The position numbers and the translations under genes are program-made. A stretch of DNA of 64,000 bases from Herbaspirillum sp. Sphag64. GTDB lineage: Bacteria > Pseudomonadota > Gammaproteobacteria > Burkholderiales > Burkholderiaceae_D. Location: positions 186,001 through 250,000 of the forward strand of contig NZ_JACHYE010000002.1 in assembly GCF_014192645.1 (NCBI RefSeq). Reading direction: 5' to 3'. Below are positions 37,501 to 47,276 of the stretch, piece after piece. The notes under the pieces were generated by a model, which saw nothing but the letters and a program-made list of their open reading frames with translations, had not been told where the DNA came from and ran no database searches. Numbering within the stretch: the first letter of the stretch is position 1; each line of letters starts with the position of its first letter.

Positions 37501-38580
37501 TTATTCTTTGGTCAATCGGGAAAGCTCTGTAAGCATCTCCTCCATTTCTTGATGGACTTGTTTAGCAATCTTTATTTCGTTACCGAGAAACGAACTTGTT
37601 GTATTGAAAAGAACGTTATTACCTGTTGAATCGACAGACTCTTCGGTTTCGATATCGGCGGTGCCATCCCACCACATCTCTGAGAGGGATAGATCAAATT
37701 TCGGTTTGGCTTGATTATCGGAGACTAAACCATCATAGCCCATATCGATACCACTCTCATCAGAGCCCCACCTTTTGATTGGCACTTTTTGAGTATCCGC
37801 GGAGTTTGATTCCTCTAATATCAACTTAGGCGCATCATGCACCGTGATTGGTGTCTTGTTGACCGGGTGTGTAGTTTGTAAATGTGCAAAGTCTTTGACA
37901 ACTTTTTTCACGAGGACGTTTGGTCCGATAACTTCGCCCGATTTACTCTTGTCGCCACCAGGAGGGATACCCCAATAAAAAGTACCCTGTGGATTGACAA
38001 TGTTACGCCCAGGGTTTTCAGCCAGGTTATAGAATGCCTTACTTTTATCTACCTCAGTAATAATCTCAGGCACCTTGTATTTATCACCCTCATGCCGATA
38101 CTTACTTCCATCGATCGCCGTGACGCCGGAACTACCTGTGCGGATAACTTTGATTTTATTAGCAGTGGAAGACGATTCTTCCATTTCTTTAATTTTCGCG
38201 GCTATTAATGGACTGATCTTTTTAGGTTCTCTCGTACCTGTTCTAGATTCTTGCTCTGACTTTTGAACCGGGGATCTGACGACGTATTGACTGCTATCTT
38301 CTGTATCACTGACCGTTTGTGAAAGCGGAGACGATTTTTTTCCTTCAAAATGTAAGTCGAACTTCTTCGCCATATCTTTTACAGGAGACCCAGAATATGC
38401 GACAACCTTATAAGGCTCTCTCTCCGCCTTTTGAACCGGAGGCCTGACGAAATGTTGGCTACTATTTTTGGCACTAATGACTTTTTGTGAAATCGGAGAA
38501 GAAGCATTTTTTTCAGAATGCTGGTCAAAAAGCGCCACCATATTTCTTACAGAAATTTCAGACCCTATTACATTACTCAT
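37501..38580 (-). CDS. Unknown hydrophilic repeat protein; possible secreted effector
   Basis: A 359-residue protein from the ATG at 38580, chosen for its strong GAGGT ribosome-binding site; the frame extends 17 codons further without one. Residues 10-55 and 66-111 are two gap-free copies of a 46-residue unit sharing FDxHxE, SSPxSQxV, SSQ, VRxPVQK and ExE. Then comes a linker, a middle part (KYRHEGDKYKVPEI, NPQGTFYWGIPPGG), a WGSDESGIDMGYDG stretch and a C-terminal helix (IKIAKQVHQEMEEML). There is no signal peptide, membrane segment or enzyme motif. It is visibly more A+T-rich than its rbs and yej neighbours, which suggests transfer. A type III effector is one possibility, based only on composition and on the A+T-rich cluster at the right edge. 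Confidence 0.7.
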   Translation of the reverse strand: MSNVIGSEISVRNMVALFDQHSEKNASSPISQKVISAKNSSQHFVRPPVQKAEREPYKVVAYSGSPVKDMAKKFDLHFEGKKSSPLSQTVSDTEDSSQYVVRSPVQKSEQESRTGTREPKKISPLIAAKIKEMEESSSTANKIKVIRTGSSGVTAIDGSKYRHEGDKYKVPEIITEVDKSKAFYNLAENPGRNIVNPQGTFYWGIPPGGDKSKSGEVIGPNVLVKKVVKDFAHLQTTHPVNKTPITVHDAPKLILEESNSADTQKVPIKRWGSDESGIDMGYDGLVSDNQAKPKFDLSLSEMWWDGTADIETEESVDSTGNNVLFNTTSSFLGNEIKIAKQVHQEMEEMLTELSRLTKE

Positions 38581-38654
38581 TCTTACCTCACTTTGTTGGG
38601 TATCAAGACAACCAATCACACCTACTACCAAGCATGAGATTTTAGGTTTCTGCG

Positions 38655-38678
38655 AGGAAATTCCTATAAGACAGGAAT
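38655..38678 (-). promoter_or_regulatory. Overlapping AGGAA/TTCCT dyads upstream of the repeat-protein gene
   Basis: AGGAAATTCCT (38655-38665) is followed by a second dyad that shares its right half: ATTCCT-ATAAGAC-AGGAAT (38660-38678). The sites lie 75-100 bp upstream of the start. AGGA/TCCT half-sites recall RcsB-type boxes, and an RcsB-like regulator is encoded at 61.9 kb; the link is speculative. Confidence 0.4.
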
Positions 38679-38708
38679 GAAAATGAAATCTTTCTTATCT
38701 GACTGCCG

Positions 38709-40319
38709 TCAGTAATCCGTCAACACCAGATCGTCCGGGTCCGGATCAGCAGCATAGGTGGCCGCTGCCAGTAGGCGCTGGGTATAGGCATGTTCTGGTT
38801 GTTGTAGCACCTGCTCAACCGGTCCGCTTTCGACCACCTTACCGTCTTTCATCACCACCACCTGATGTGCCATGGCACGGATGACGGCCAGATCATGACT
38901 GATAAATAAATAGCTCAGGCCAAATTTATGCTGCAGCTGCGCCAATAACTGCAAGACCTGCTGTTGCACGGAAACATCCAGGGCCGAGGTCGGCTCATCC
39001 AGCAGTAGCAGCTCAGGTTGCAGGATCAGCGCACGCGCAATGGCGATCCGTTGACGCTGGCCGCCAGAAAATTCATGTGGATAGCGCTGCAGCATGTCCG
39101 CCGACAAACCGACCTCTTGCAAGACCTCCTGTACCGCTGCACGACGTTCGCTAATCATCAGCTGAGGACGATGCAAGGCCAGCCCTTCGGCGACGATCTG
39201 TTCTACCGTCATCCGCGGTGACAAGGCTGCAAACGGATCCTGGAACACAATCTGCATGCGCGCACGCAATGGCCGCAGCGTAGCGGCCTTCATCGCGCTG
39301 ATCGACTGCCTGTCAAAGATGATGCTGCCCTCGACATTGGCGCTCGACAGGCGCAGCAGCGCCATCCCCAGCGTCGACTTGCCCGAACCGGATTCACCGA
39401 CAATTCCCAGCGTCTCGCCCTTGCGCAACTGCACACTGACGTCATCGACGGCAGCGAATGTCTTCTTGCGCCACCAGCCCTGTGTCAGCTGGAAGCTGCA
39501 TGTCAACTGGTCCGCTGCCAGCAGCACCGGTGCCGACTCAGCTACCGGCAGCACACTGCGCACCGGCTGGCTGGCCAGCAGCTTGCGGGTATAGGGCTGT
39601 TGCGGGTTGACATACAGGGCACTGGTGGTATTGCTCTCGACCAGCCTGCCCTGCTCCATCACCCCCACACGATCAGCAAAATGGCGTACCAGATTCAGGT
39701 CATGCGAAATCAACAGCACTGCCATGTTGTCGTCGCGCTGCAATTGATTGAGTAGCTCCAGTATCTGCACCTGAATCGTGACATCGAGCGCGGTGGTCGG
39801 CTCATCGGCAATCAGCAGCTTAGGCCGGCACGCCAGTGCCATGGCGATCATGGCACGTTGCCGCTGGCCGCCGGATAACTGATGGGGATAGGCCAAGGCA
39901 CGCCGCGCTGGCTCCGCAATCCCGGTCTTTTCCAGTAACTCAATGCTGCGCAGTGCTGCTGCCTTGGCGCTCAGCGATTCGTGCTCCTGCAATACCTCGG
40001 CAATCTGATTGCCAATGGTGAATAGCGGATTGAGTGCCGTCATCGGCTCCTGAAAAATCATCGCAACATCATTACCGCGGACACCACGCATGGCGCGTTC
40101 CGATTTTTGCAGGATATCTTCGCCATTGAACAGGATACGACCGCTGTACTGGGCATCCTGATTGAGCCGCAAAATCGACAAGGCGCTCACGGTCTTGCCC
40201 GAGCCGGACTCACCAACAAGCGCAAATTTTTCCCCGGCGGCGACAGAAAAGCTGACCTGATCCACCACCTGGGCACTGCCAAAGTGCACCGAGAGATTTT
40301 CAATACTGAGCAGGCTCAT
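38709..40319 (-). CDS. yejF: Peptide/microcin C-type ABC transporter, duplicated ATP-binding protein
   Basis: A 536-residue protein with two complete ABC ATPase domains. The first has Walker A GESGSGKT and signature [15 protein letters not shown]. The second has [23 protein letters not shown] and [10 protein letters not shown]. It is of the OppD-OppF fusion type found in YejF. The start at 40319 overlaps the yejE stop by four bases. It powers import of oligopeptides and, in E. coli, of microcin C through YejABEF. It is the last gene of yejABEF. Confidence 0.93.
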   Translation of the reverse strand: MSLLSIENLSVHFGSAQVVDQVSFSVAAGEKFALVGESGSGKTVSALSILRLNQDAQYSGRILFNGEDILQKSERAMRGVRGNDVAMIFQEPMTALNPLFTIGNQIAEVLQEHESLSAKAAALRSIELLEKTGIAEPARRALAYPHQLSGGQRQRAMIAMALACRPKLLIADEPTTALDVTIQVQILELLNQLQRDDNMAVLLISHDLNLVRHFADRVGVMEQGRLVESNTTSALYVNPQQPYTRKLLASQPVRSVLPVAESAPVLLAADQLTCSFQLTQGWWRKKTFAAVDDVSVQLRKGETLGIVGESGSGKSTLGMALLRLSSANVEGSIIFDRQSISAMKAATLRPLRARMQIVFQDPFAALSPRMTVEQIVAEGLALHRPQLMISERRAAVQEVLQEVGLSADMLQRYPHEFSGGQRQRIAIARALILQPELLLLDEPTSALDVSVQQQVLQLLAQLQHKFGLSYLFISHDLAVIRAMAHQVVVMKDGKVVESGPVEQVLQQPEHAYTQRLLAAATYAADPDPDDLVLTDY

Positions 40320-41350
40320 GCTTTTCTCCGCACATCGAGGGCATTGCGCAGCGCATCGCCAATATTGGTCAGCAATAACAGCATGACAGTCAGGACCACG
40401 AACGTGGATAAGGCAATCCACCAGGCGTCGAGGTTGTTCTTCCCTTGCGCCAGCAATTCCCCCAGGCTGGGCGTCGATGGCGGTACGCCAAGCCCCAGAA
40501 AATCGAGACTGGTGAGTGCCAGAATCGAGGCGCTCATGCGAAATGGCAGGAAGGTCACGATTGGTGTCAGGCTATTAGGCAGGACGTGTCGCCAGATGAT
40601 CTGTGCATTCGACAAACCGAGCGCACGCGCTGCCTGTACGTATTCCAGATTGCGGTTGCGCAGGAAGTCGGCACGCACATAGTCGGACAAGCCCATCCAG
40701 CCAAAGAGTGACAACAGCACCAGCAGCAAACCGATACTGGGCGCAAAGATCGAGGAAAAGATGATCAACAGATACAGCTCCGGCATGGAGCCCCAGATTT
40801 CCAGCACACGCTGCATCAGCAGATCGGTGCGACCTGCGAAGTAGCCTTGTAGCGCGCCTGCCAGCAAACCCAGCACCACACCCGTAGCAGTCAGCGCCAG
40901 ACCAAACAGGATCGAGATCCGGAAGCCATACAGCAGGCGTGCCAACACATCGCGCCCACGATCATCGGTACCGAGCCAGTTATCGCTGGAGGGTGGCGCC
41001 GGATTGGGTGCCTTGGCGAAGTAATTGAGCGTATCGAAGCGGTAATGATTCAGTGGATAAATGACCCAGTTGCCATCCTTCTTGAATTGCTCCTGAATGA
41101 AGGGATCGAGATAGTCAGCTGGCGATTCGAAATCACCACCAAATACCTGCTCAGAGTAATCGTGCAGAATGGGGAAGAGAATTTTGCCGTGATAACTGGC
41201 CATGAGCGGCTTGTCATTGGAGATCAGCTCGGCACCGAGGCTGATGCCAAACAGCACGAGGAAGATGATCAAACTCCAGTAGCCGCTACGGCTCTGGCGG
41301 AAACGCAGCCAGATGCGACGCCCCGGAGAAATCGATGGTTTAGCACTCAT
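40316..41350 (-). CDS. yejE: Peptide/microcin C-type ABC transporter permease
   Basis: A 344-residue inner-membrane permease with an N-terminal membrane helix (SLIIFLVLFGISL), a long periplasmic insert (~residues 50-130, GKILFPILHDYSEQVFGGDF) characteristic of YejE, and then five membrane segments with the DppC-type EAA loop ARALGLSNAQIIWRHVLPN. It overlaps yejB upstream and yejF downstream by four bases each. Confidence 0.94.
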   Translation of the reverse strand: MSAKPSISPGRRIWLRFRQSRSGYWSLIIFLVLFGISLGAELISNDKPLMASYHGKILFPILHDYSEQVFGGDFESPADYLDPFIQEQFKKDGNWVIYPLNHYRFDTLNYFAKAPNPAPPSSDNWLGTDDRGRDVLARLLYGFRISILFGLALTATGVVLGLLAGALQGYFAGRTDLLMQRVLEIWGSMPELYLLIIFSSIFAPSIGLLLVLLSLFGWMGLSDYVRADFLRNRNLEYVQAARALGLSNAQIIWRHVLPNSLTPIVTFLPFRMSASILALTSLDFLGLGVPPSTPSLGELLAQGKNNLDAWWIALSTFVVLTVMLLLLTNIGDALRNALDVRRKA

Positions 41351-42405
41351 TTGGCAAGACTTTCAAACTGAAGGCGCGGATCAGCCCAGACGTAGCACAA
41401 ATCGCCGAGCAACTTGACCACCAGACCAATCAGGGTAAACAGATACAGTGTGCCCATGACCACGGGATAGTCACGTCGGATCACCGATTCATACGACAGC
41501 AATCCCAGTCCATCGAGTGAGAACAGCGTTTCGATCAGCAGACTGCCAGCAAAGAAGGCACCGATGAAGGCTGCCGGGAACCCGGTCACCAGAGGAATCA
41601 GTGCATTGCGAAACACGTGCTTGTAGAGCACCTTGCTTTCACTGAGCCCCTTGGCGCGCGCAGTCAGCACGTATTGACGGCGGATTTCGTCGAGGAAGGT
41701 ATTTTTGGTCAGCATGGTCATGACTGCGAACGCGCCAGCCACCGAGGCAATCACCGGTAAGGTGATATGCCACAGATAATCGACAACCTTGCCTGCCAGT
41801 GAGAGGCTGGCCCAATTATCCGAGGTCAGACCGCGCAGCGGGAACCACTGCAGGAAGCTGCCACCACCAAACACCACCAGCAGGAACACGCCAAGTACAA
41901 ACCCAGGGATGGAATAACCGACCAGAACAAGCGCACTGGTGATGGCATCGAAACGACTGCCTTCGCGCACAGCCTTGGCAATCCCCAGAGGTATCGAGAT
42001 CAGATAGGTGAGAAAGAATGTCCACAAGCCAATCGAAATCGAGACTGGCAACTTCGATTTCACCAGTTGCCAGACATCGGCATGATGATAGAAGCTCTGC
42101 CCCAGATCGAACCGTAAAAAACCCTTGAGCATGCTCCAGAAGCGCTCCACAGGTGGTTTGTCAAAGCCATAAAGTGCCTTGATTTCCTTGATCCGCTCGG
42201 CATCGACGCCTTGACTGCCACGATAGGCCGAGGCACCACCACCGGATGCTTCACCAGCGCCGCCGCGCCCCTTCATTTCCAGCAATTGCTGCTCGACCGG
42301 ACCACCTGGAACAAACTGGATCACCGCAAACGTGATGGCGATCACCCCGAACAAAGTTGGCACCATCAACAGGATGCGCTTGAGGATATAGAGCCAGAGT
42401 TTCAT
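41347..42405 (-). CDS. yejB: Peptide/microcin C-type ABC transporter permease
   Basis: A 352-residue DppB-type permease: N-terminal membrane segment (LLMVPTLFGVIAITFAVIQF), the family FVPGGPVEQ motif, a Gly-rich stretch GRGGAGEASGGGASA typical of YejB, and the EAA loop ARAKGLSESKVLYKHVFRN. It pairs with YejE to form the channel. Translationally coupled to yejE by an ATGA overlap, 10 bp after yejA. Confidence 0.94.
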   Translation of the reverse strand: MKLWLYILKRILLMVPTLFGVIAITFAVIQFVPGGPVEQQLLEMKGRGGAGEASGGGASAYRGSQGVDAERIKEIKALYGFDKPPVERFWSMLKGFLRFDLGQSFYHHADVWQLVKSKLPVSISIGLWTFFLTYLISIPLGIAKAVREGSRFDAITSALVLVGYSIPGFVLGVFLLVVFGGGSFLQWFPLRGLTSDNWASLSLAGKVVDYLWHITLPVIASVAGAFAVMTMLTKNTFLDEIRRQYVLTARAKGLSESKVLYKHVFRNALIPLVTGFPAAFIGAFFAGSLLIETLFSLDGLGLLSYESVIRRDYPVVMGTLYLFTLIGLVVKLLGDLCYVWADPRLQFESLAK

Positions 42406-42415
42406 TGTGCTTTCC

Positions 42416-44233
42416 TCATTTTGGCTTGACCTGCCACCAGGTTGAGATCACGTAGGGATCGGCCTGGTAATACAGCGGCAAGCGCTCCGGCATGCCGAAG
42501 CGATTGCGATAGGCGATCCGGTGTGTCGACGAATACCAGTGTGGTATCACGATGTGTTGATGCAGCAAGACCCGGTCCAGACCACGTGCGGCAGCGACCA
42601 GCTCCTTGCGGGTCGTGGCCTTGACCAGCGCCGTTACCAGTTGGTCGACTACCGGATCCTTGAGACCCCAGACATTGTTGGAACCCTTTTCATCGGCAGC
42701 CTTGGAACCGAACATATCGAACATTTCAGTGCCGGGACTACTGACATCGGGGAAGCGCACACTGGTCATGTCGAAATCAAAATTTTCCATGCGCTGAGCG
42801 ACCAGTGCGTAATCGGCGGTGCGCTGAGTCACCTGCATGCCCAGCTTTTCCAGCGTGTGCGCATAAATACTGATAATGCGCGACATGGCCGACTGATCAT
42901 CCAGAATCTCAAACGCGAACACTTCACCCCGCGCATTTCGCAAGGCACCATCACGATATTCCCAGCCGGCCTGACGCAGGAGTTCGCGCGCACGCAGCAA
43001 ATTGGTGCGCAGCGAACCCGGTGGGTCAGTCGCCGGTGGCACGGGTGCTGCGCCAAAGACGGCGGGATCCATCCTGCCACCAGCATTGCGGAGTTGCTCC
43101 AGCAACTTCAGCTCATCGCCCTGAGGTACGCCGGTGGCTGCCAGCTCGCTGTTGTTAAAGAAGGAGTAAATACGTTTGTACTGGCCGTAAAACAGCTGCC
43201 GGTTCATCCACTCAAAGTCGAGCGCCAGCCCCAAAGCCTGCCGCACGCGGATATCCTCGAACAGCGGCCGCCGCAGATTCATCACAAAGCCCTGCATGCC
43301 AGCGCCGTTGGAATGCGCCAGCTCACGCTTGACGATCTCGCCGCTGCGAAATTTAGGACCGTTGTAGTTGCGTACCCAGTTCTTGGCGCTATATTCGACC
43401 ACGACATCAAATTCACCAGCCTTGAAGGCTTCCAGTCGCGCCACATCATCCTGATAGAAGCGATAGACGATACGCTCGAAATTAAAGCTCCCCTTGCGCA
43501 CCGGGATATCGTTGCCCCAATAGGCTGGATTACGTTTATAGGTAATGCTGCGACCGACATCGTAGGTGTCGATCAGGTAAGGGCCACTGGTAATCGGCGC
43601 TGCCAGTTGAATCTTGTCGAAGCTGGTGCCGGCGGCCCATTTTCTGGAAAATACGGGTACACCACCAACGATGAGCGGCAATTCGCGATTGGGGGTCTTG
43701 AACTCAAAGCGGACGGTGGCCGGACCAACGACAATGCAGTCTTTGACATCGACAAAGATCGATTTGAATTGCGGCGCGCCCTTGGCCAGCAGCGTGTCGT
43801 AGGAATATTTCACATCCTCGGCCGTAACCGGATCACCATTGTTGAAGCGCGCTCGCGGGTTGAGATGAAAGCTCATCGCCAGTCGATCAGGTGCCAGCAC
43901 CATATCGTCAGCCAGCAAGCCATACATGGTGGCGACTTCGTCCGATGAAGACGTCGCCAGGGTTTCAAACATCAGCGTAGAGATACCGGCTGCGGCAACG
44001 CCTTTGAGCGAGAACGGGTTGAATTTGTCGAAACTGCTGCGGCGGTCAGGATTGGCCAGATACAAAGTGCCGCCCTTGGGCGCGTCCGGATTGACGTAAT
44101 CAAAATGGGTAAAACCGGGCGGATACTTGGGCGTGTCGTACTGCGAAAAAGCGTGCGCGGCCATTGCTGTATTACTGCAGCCAGTCGCCATGACGGCCAT
44201 TGACCATAAAAAGTGGAGTAAAAATTTGCGCAT
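42416..44233 (-). CDS. yejA: Extracellular solute-binding protein, family 5 (YejA)
   Basis: A 605-residue periplasmic protein with a signal peptide (residues ~1-26) followed by the YejA hallmark HAFSQYDTPKYP...HFDYVNPDAPKGG. The rest is the large DppA/OppA-type binding fold. It captures peptides for YejBEF. A possible lipobox-like Cys at residue 19 (ATGC) precedes the signal-peptidase I site AMAA, so lipidation is an alternative. First gene of the operon, divergent from fabI. Confidence 0.92.
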   Translation of the reverse strand: MRKFLLHFLWSMAVMATGCSNTAMAAHAFSQYDTPKYPPGFTHFDYVNPDAPKGGTLYLANPDRRSSFDKFNPFSLKGVAAAGISTLMFETLATSSSDEVATMYGLLADDMVLAPDRLAMSFHLNPRARFNNGDPVTAEDVKYSYDTLLAKGAPQFKSIFVDVKDCIVVGPATVRFEFKTPNRELPLIVGGVPVFSRKWAAGTSFDKIQLAAPITSGPYLIDTYDVGRSITYKRNPAYWGNDIPVRKGSFNFERIVYRFYQDDVARLEAFKAGEFDVVVEYSAKNWVRNYNGPKFRSGEIVKRELAHSNGAGMQGFVMNLRRPLFEDIRVRQALGLALDFEWMNRQLFYGQYKRIYSFFNNSELAATGVPQGDELKLLEQLRNAGGRMDPAVFGAAPVPPATDPPGSLRTNLLRARELLRQAGWEYRDGALRNARGEVFAFEILDDQSAMSRIISIYAHTLEKLGMQVTQRTADYALVAQRMENFDFDMTSVRFPDVSSPGTEMFDMFGSKAADEKGSNNVWGLKDPVVDQLVTALVKATTRKELVAAARGLDRVLLHQHIVIPHWYSSTHRIAYRNRFGMPERLPLYYQADPYVISTWWQVKPK

Positions 44234-44351
44234 GCGTGATGATCGAGTCGAAGTCCTAAGAGAGTGTAAACAAATTGTTATCGCATTTTACCGACAGATG
44301 CTCTCGTGCAGTCTTGCCAAAACAAAACAATAGCGTACCTGAGCCCAAAAG

Positions 44352-44380
44352 TTGCCCTCGTGGCGGCAAGCCCCTACAAT
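44352..44380 (+). promoter_or_regulatory. Promoter of fabI
   Basis: TTGCCC (44352-44357) and TACAAT (44375-44380) with a 17-bp spacer predict a start near 44387 and a 180-nt leader for fabI. The 333-bp gap between yejA and fabI shows no gene. Confidence 0.55.
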
Positions 44381-44566
44381 CTTGCCCAGTTCAGGCATAA
44401 AACGATGGCCATTGCTGGTTGACAATGCGTGTGGCGGAGGTAATCTGCTGCGCGATGTGCACGCAACAATCAGGCCAGTGGCGTGTCGGGAACCGCAATC
44501 CCTCTTACTTCGTCTGACCAGCCGCGGCAGTTGTCGCAGCGACCAGATGAATCACTCGGAGTCAAC

Positions 44567-45349
44567 ATGGCATTTTTGCAAGGCAAGAAAATCCTGATCA
44601 CAGGTCTGTTATCCAACCGTTCGATCGCCTATGGCATCGCACAGGCATGCAAGCGCGAAGGCGCGGAACTGGCCTTCACCTATGTAGGCGAACGCTTCAA
44701 GGACCGTATTACCAAGTTCGCCGAAGAATTCGACAGCAAGCTGATCTTTGATTGCGACGTCGGCAGCGACGAGCAGATCAACGCCCTGTTTGCCGATCTG
44801 GGCAAGTCCTGGGACCATCTAGACGGTCTGGTACACGCGATTGGTTTTGCCCCTACCGAAGCGATTGCAGGCGACTTCCTGGAAGGTTTCTCGCGTGAAG
44901 GCTTCAAGATCGCCCACGATATCTCGGCCTACAGCTTCCCGGCGATGGCCAAGGCAGCACTGCCTCTGCTGCGTCCAAATTCGGCGCTGTTGACGCTGAC
45001 TTATCTGGGTTCGGAGCGTGTCGTGCCAAACTACAACACCATGGGTCTGGCCAAGGCTTCGCTGGAAGCCAGCGTGCGCTATCTGGCTGAGTCGCTGGGT
45101 CCGAAGGGCGTGCGTGTGAACGGCGTGTCGGCAGGTCCGATCAAGACGCTGGCAGCCAGTGGCATCAAGGGTTTTGGCAAGATTCTGGGCTTCGTCTCCG
45201 ACCACGCCCCACTGCGCCGCAATGTGACGATTGAAGACGTCGGCAATGCCTCGGCTTTCCTGTTATCGGACCTGGCCAGCGGCATCACCGGCGAGATTAC
45301 TTACGTCGATGGTGGCTTCTCTCGCATCGTCGGCGGTATCTCGGAATAA
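44567..45349 (+). CDS. fabI: Enoyl-[acyl-carrier-protein] reductase (NADH)
   Basis: A 260-residue short-chain dehydrogenase-type enzyme that reduces trans-2-enoyl-ACP, the last step of each fatty-acid elongation cycle and the target of triclosan. The catalytic residues Tyr146, Tyr156 and Lys163 sit at the same positions as in E. coli FabI, and the NADH loop [11 protein letters not shown] is at 13-23. The start at 44567 is fixed by GGAG upstream and by homologue length; the frame extends 28 codons further. No terminator is seen behind it. Confidence 0.96.
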   Translation: MAFLQGKKILITGLLSNRSIAYGIAQACKREGAELAFTYVGERFKDRITKFAEEFDSKLIFDCDVGSDEQINALFADLGKSWDHLDGLVHAIGFAPTEAIAGDFLEGFSREGFKIAHDISAYSFPAMAKAALPLLRPNSALLTLTYLGSERVVPNYNTMGLAKASLEASVRYLAESLGPKGVRVNGVSAGPIKTLAASGIKGFGKILGFVSDHAPLRRNVTIEDVGNASAFLLSDLASGITGEITYVDGGFSRIVGGISE

Positions 45350-45770
45350 AATTCCCGTATAGATTCGTACCAAAAGTAGTAAATTGTTGTATCATTCGGT
45401 TTGTGCATTGCAATACGATGCACGAACCGTAATCCGATGTTATTGCGACAAAGGGTGATCTGACCAGATCCACCATCGCCTTAAGTCAACGGGTTATGAA
45501 CCTAGTTGTACTGAGCAGCTTCGCAAGCCCACACTGTCGCGCTAGACATTCGACAGTACGTAGTAAAAGCCCTCCCGCCTTGAGTGTCCCTCTGTGACAC
45601 CGTCCCGGCGCAAAGCTTTTGTGCCGAAATTTCTTTGTTTTTCTTAGTCATTTCGTTGGTTGGCGTCGCTTTTTTGCGTTCACCGCATTTGTACTGCGCG
45701 CGTTGCCTATTCCGCAATCGCTGCGCTGCATTGCATTTGTCTGGCGCTCATATATATACCGAAAGAAAAC
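45350..45770 (+). promoter_or_regulatory. Long untranslated leader of the DEAD-box helicase gene
   Basis: The 421-bp gap holds no convincing gene. It contains a strong hairpin at 45397-45429 (12-bp stem CGGTTTGTGCAT/ATGCACGAACCG with one T-G pair), a second at about 45457-45477 (GGTG-ATCT with AGAT-CACC), then T- and C-rich sequence up to the helicase start. DEAD-box helicase messages often carry long leaders used for autoregulation or cold response; whether these hairpins are transcribed with the helicase is inferred. Confidence 0.4.
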
Positions 45771-47192
45771 ATGACTTTTGAAACACTCGGCCTGCATCCT
45801 TCCATTATCAAAGCCCTGACTGACGCTGGCTATACCAAGCCAACAGCGGTACAGGAGCAAGCTATTCCAGCCGCCATTGCTGGCAAGGATCTGCTGGTAT
45901 CGTCGCAAACCGGCTCCGGCAAGACTGCCGCTTTCATGCTGCCATCACTGCACAAATTTGCCTCCCTGCCACCTGCCCCGGCTGGTACCAAGACCCCGAA
46001 TCAAGAAGCGCAAGCTGCGCGCTCCCGCGGTGATCGTCCGCGTTTTCGCGCTGCGCAGCCAAAGATGCTGGTTCTGACACCAACCCGCGAACTGGCTTTG
46101 CAAGTCACCACTGCAACCGACAAGTACTGCGGCCATATGCGCCGTATCAAGGCGGTATCGATTCTGGGTGGCATGCCGTATCCGAAGCAAATGCAATTGC
46201 TGTCGCGTAATCCAGAAATTCTGGTCGCTACTCCTGGCCGCCTGATTGACCACATGGATTCCGGCAAGATCGATTTTTCCGAACTGCAGATTCTAGTGCT
46301 GGACGAAGCTGACCGCATGCTGGACATGGGCTTCATCGAAGATATCGAAAAAATCGTAGCTGCCACACCGGCTACCCGTCAAACCATGCTGTTCTCGGCA
46401 ACGCTGGACGGTGTCGTCGGCAACATGGCCAAGCGCATCACCAACGCGCCGCAGATCATCCAGATCGCTGGTTCGGCCACCAAGCATGAAAACATCGCTC
46501 AACGCGTGCATTTCGTGGACGATCTGTCACACAAGAACCGCCTGCTGGACTTCCTGCTGCGCGACGTCACCATGGATCAGGCAGTTGTGTTTACGGCCAC
46601 CAAGCGTGACGCCGACACCATCGCTGATCGCCTCAATATTGCTGGTTTTGCCGCGGCGGCACTACATGGTGACATGCATCAGGGTGCGCGTAACCGCACA
46701 CTGGACAGCCTGCGTCGTGGTCAGGTGCGCGTACTGGTAGCAACTGACGTTGCTGCTCGCGGTATCGATGTGCCAGGCATTACCCATGTATTCAACTACG
46801 ATCTGCCGAAGTTCCCGGAAGATTACGTCCATCGCATCGGTCGTACCGGTCGTGCTGGCCGCAACGGCGTTGCCGTATCGCTGGTCAATCATGCAGAAGG
46901 CATGCACGTCAAACGTATCGAGCGCTTCACCAAGCAACCGATTCCAGTGGACGTCGTGGAAGGCTATGAGCCAAAGAAAACAGCAGCACCGGCACGTACT
47001 GGTCGCAAGCCAGGTGGCTGGCGTCCAGGCGACAACCGCAGCGGCCCACCACGTGCCGGTAGCGGCAATGGCGGTGGTCGTAGCTTCGGTGCCGGTAAAC
47101 CAGGCAGCGGCCCACGCAAGGAAGGTAGCGGCGGCTACAAGGGCGGCGCAGCACGTACTGATGGTGCACGTCGCTCCTACGGTGATCGCTGA
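45771..47192 (+). CDS. rhlE: DEAD-box ATP-dependent RNA helicase, RhlE-like
   Basis: A 473-residue helicase from the ATG at 45771, which begins with the Q-motif region (FETLGLHPSIIKAL...KPTAVQEQAIP). Motif I is SQTGSGKT, motif II VLDEADRML, motif III SAT, and motif VI HRIGRTGRAGR. An insertion of ~35 residues, rich in Ala/Pro/Arg, separates motif I from motif Ia (PTRELALQV). The C-terminal ~75 residues are a Gly/Arg/Ser-rich disordered tail for RNA binding. RhlE-type enzymes assist ribosome assembly and RNA decay. Only a weak purine-rich ribosome-binding site is visible. Confidence 0.93.
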   Translation: MTFETLGLHPSIIKALTDAGYTKPTAVQEQAIPAAIAGKDLLVSSQTGSGKTAAFMLPSLHKFASLPPAPAGTKTPNQEAQAARSRGDRPRFRAAQPKMLVLTPTRELALQVTTATDKYCGHMRRIKAVSILGGMPYPKQMQLLSRNPEILVATPGRLIDHMDSGKIDFSELQILVLDEADRMLDMGFIEDIEKIVAATPATRQTMLFSATLDGVVGNMAKRITNAPQIIQIAGSATKHENIAQRVHFVDDLSHKNRLLDFLLRDVTMDQAVVFTATKRDADTIADRLNIAGFAAAALHGDMHQGARNRTLDSLRRGQVRVLVATDVAARGIDVPGITHVFNYDLPKFPEDYVHRIGRTGRAGRNGVAVSLVNHAEGMHVKRIERFTKQPIPVDVVEGYEPKKTAAPARTGRKPGGWRPGDNRSGPPRAGSGNGGGRSFGAGKPGSGPRKEGSGGYKGGAARTDGARRSYGDR

Positions 47193-47220
47193 TCGTTCAG
47201 ATTAGCTGTTGCTAAAAATC

Positions 47221-47249
47221 AAAAGGCCGCTTCACTGAAGCGGCCTTTT
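47221..47249. terminator. Bidirectional terminator (helicase / pqiC)
   Basis: A 13-bp perfect stem AAAAGGCCGCTTC/GAAGCGGCCTTTT with loop ACT and a T-run, between convergent genes. Confidence 0.93.
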
Positions 47250-47276
47250 TGCATGGCAATCTATTGCCTCAAAACC

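Noticed and set aside
42521..43948. 475-codon frame antisense to yejA
   Set aside because: Shadow frame; composition typical of reversed GC-rich codons, and yejA is a clear full-length gene.
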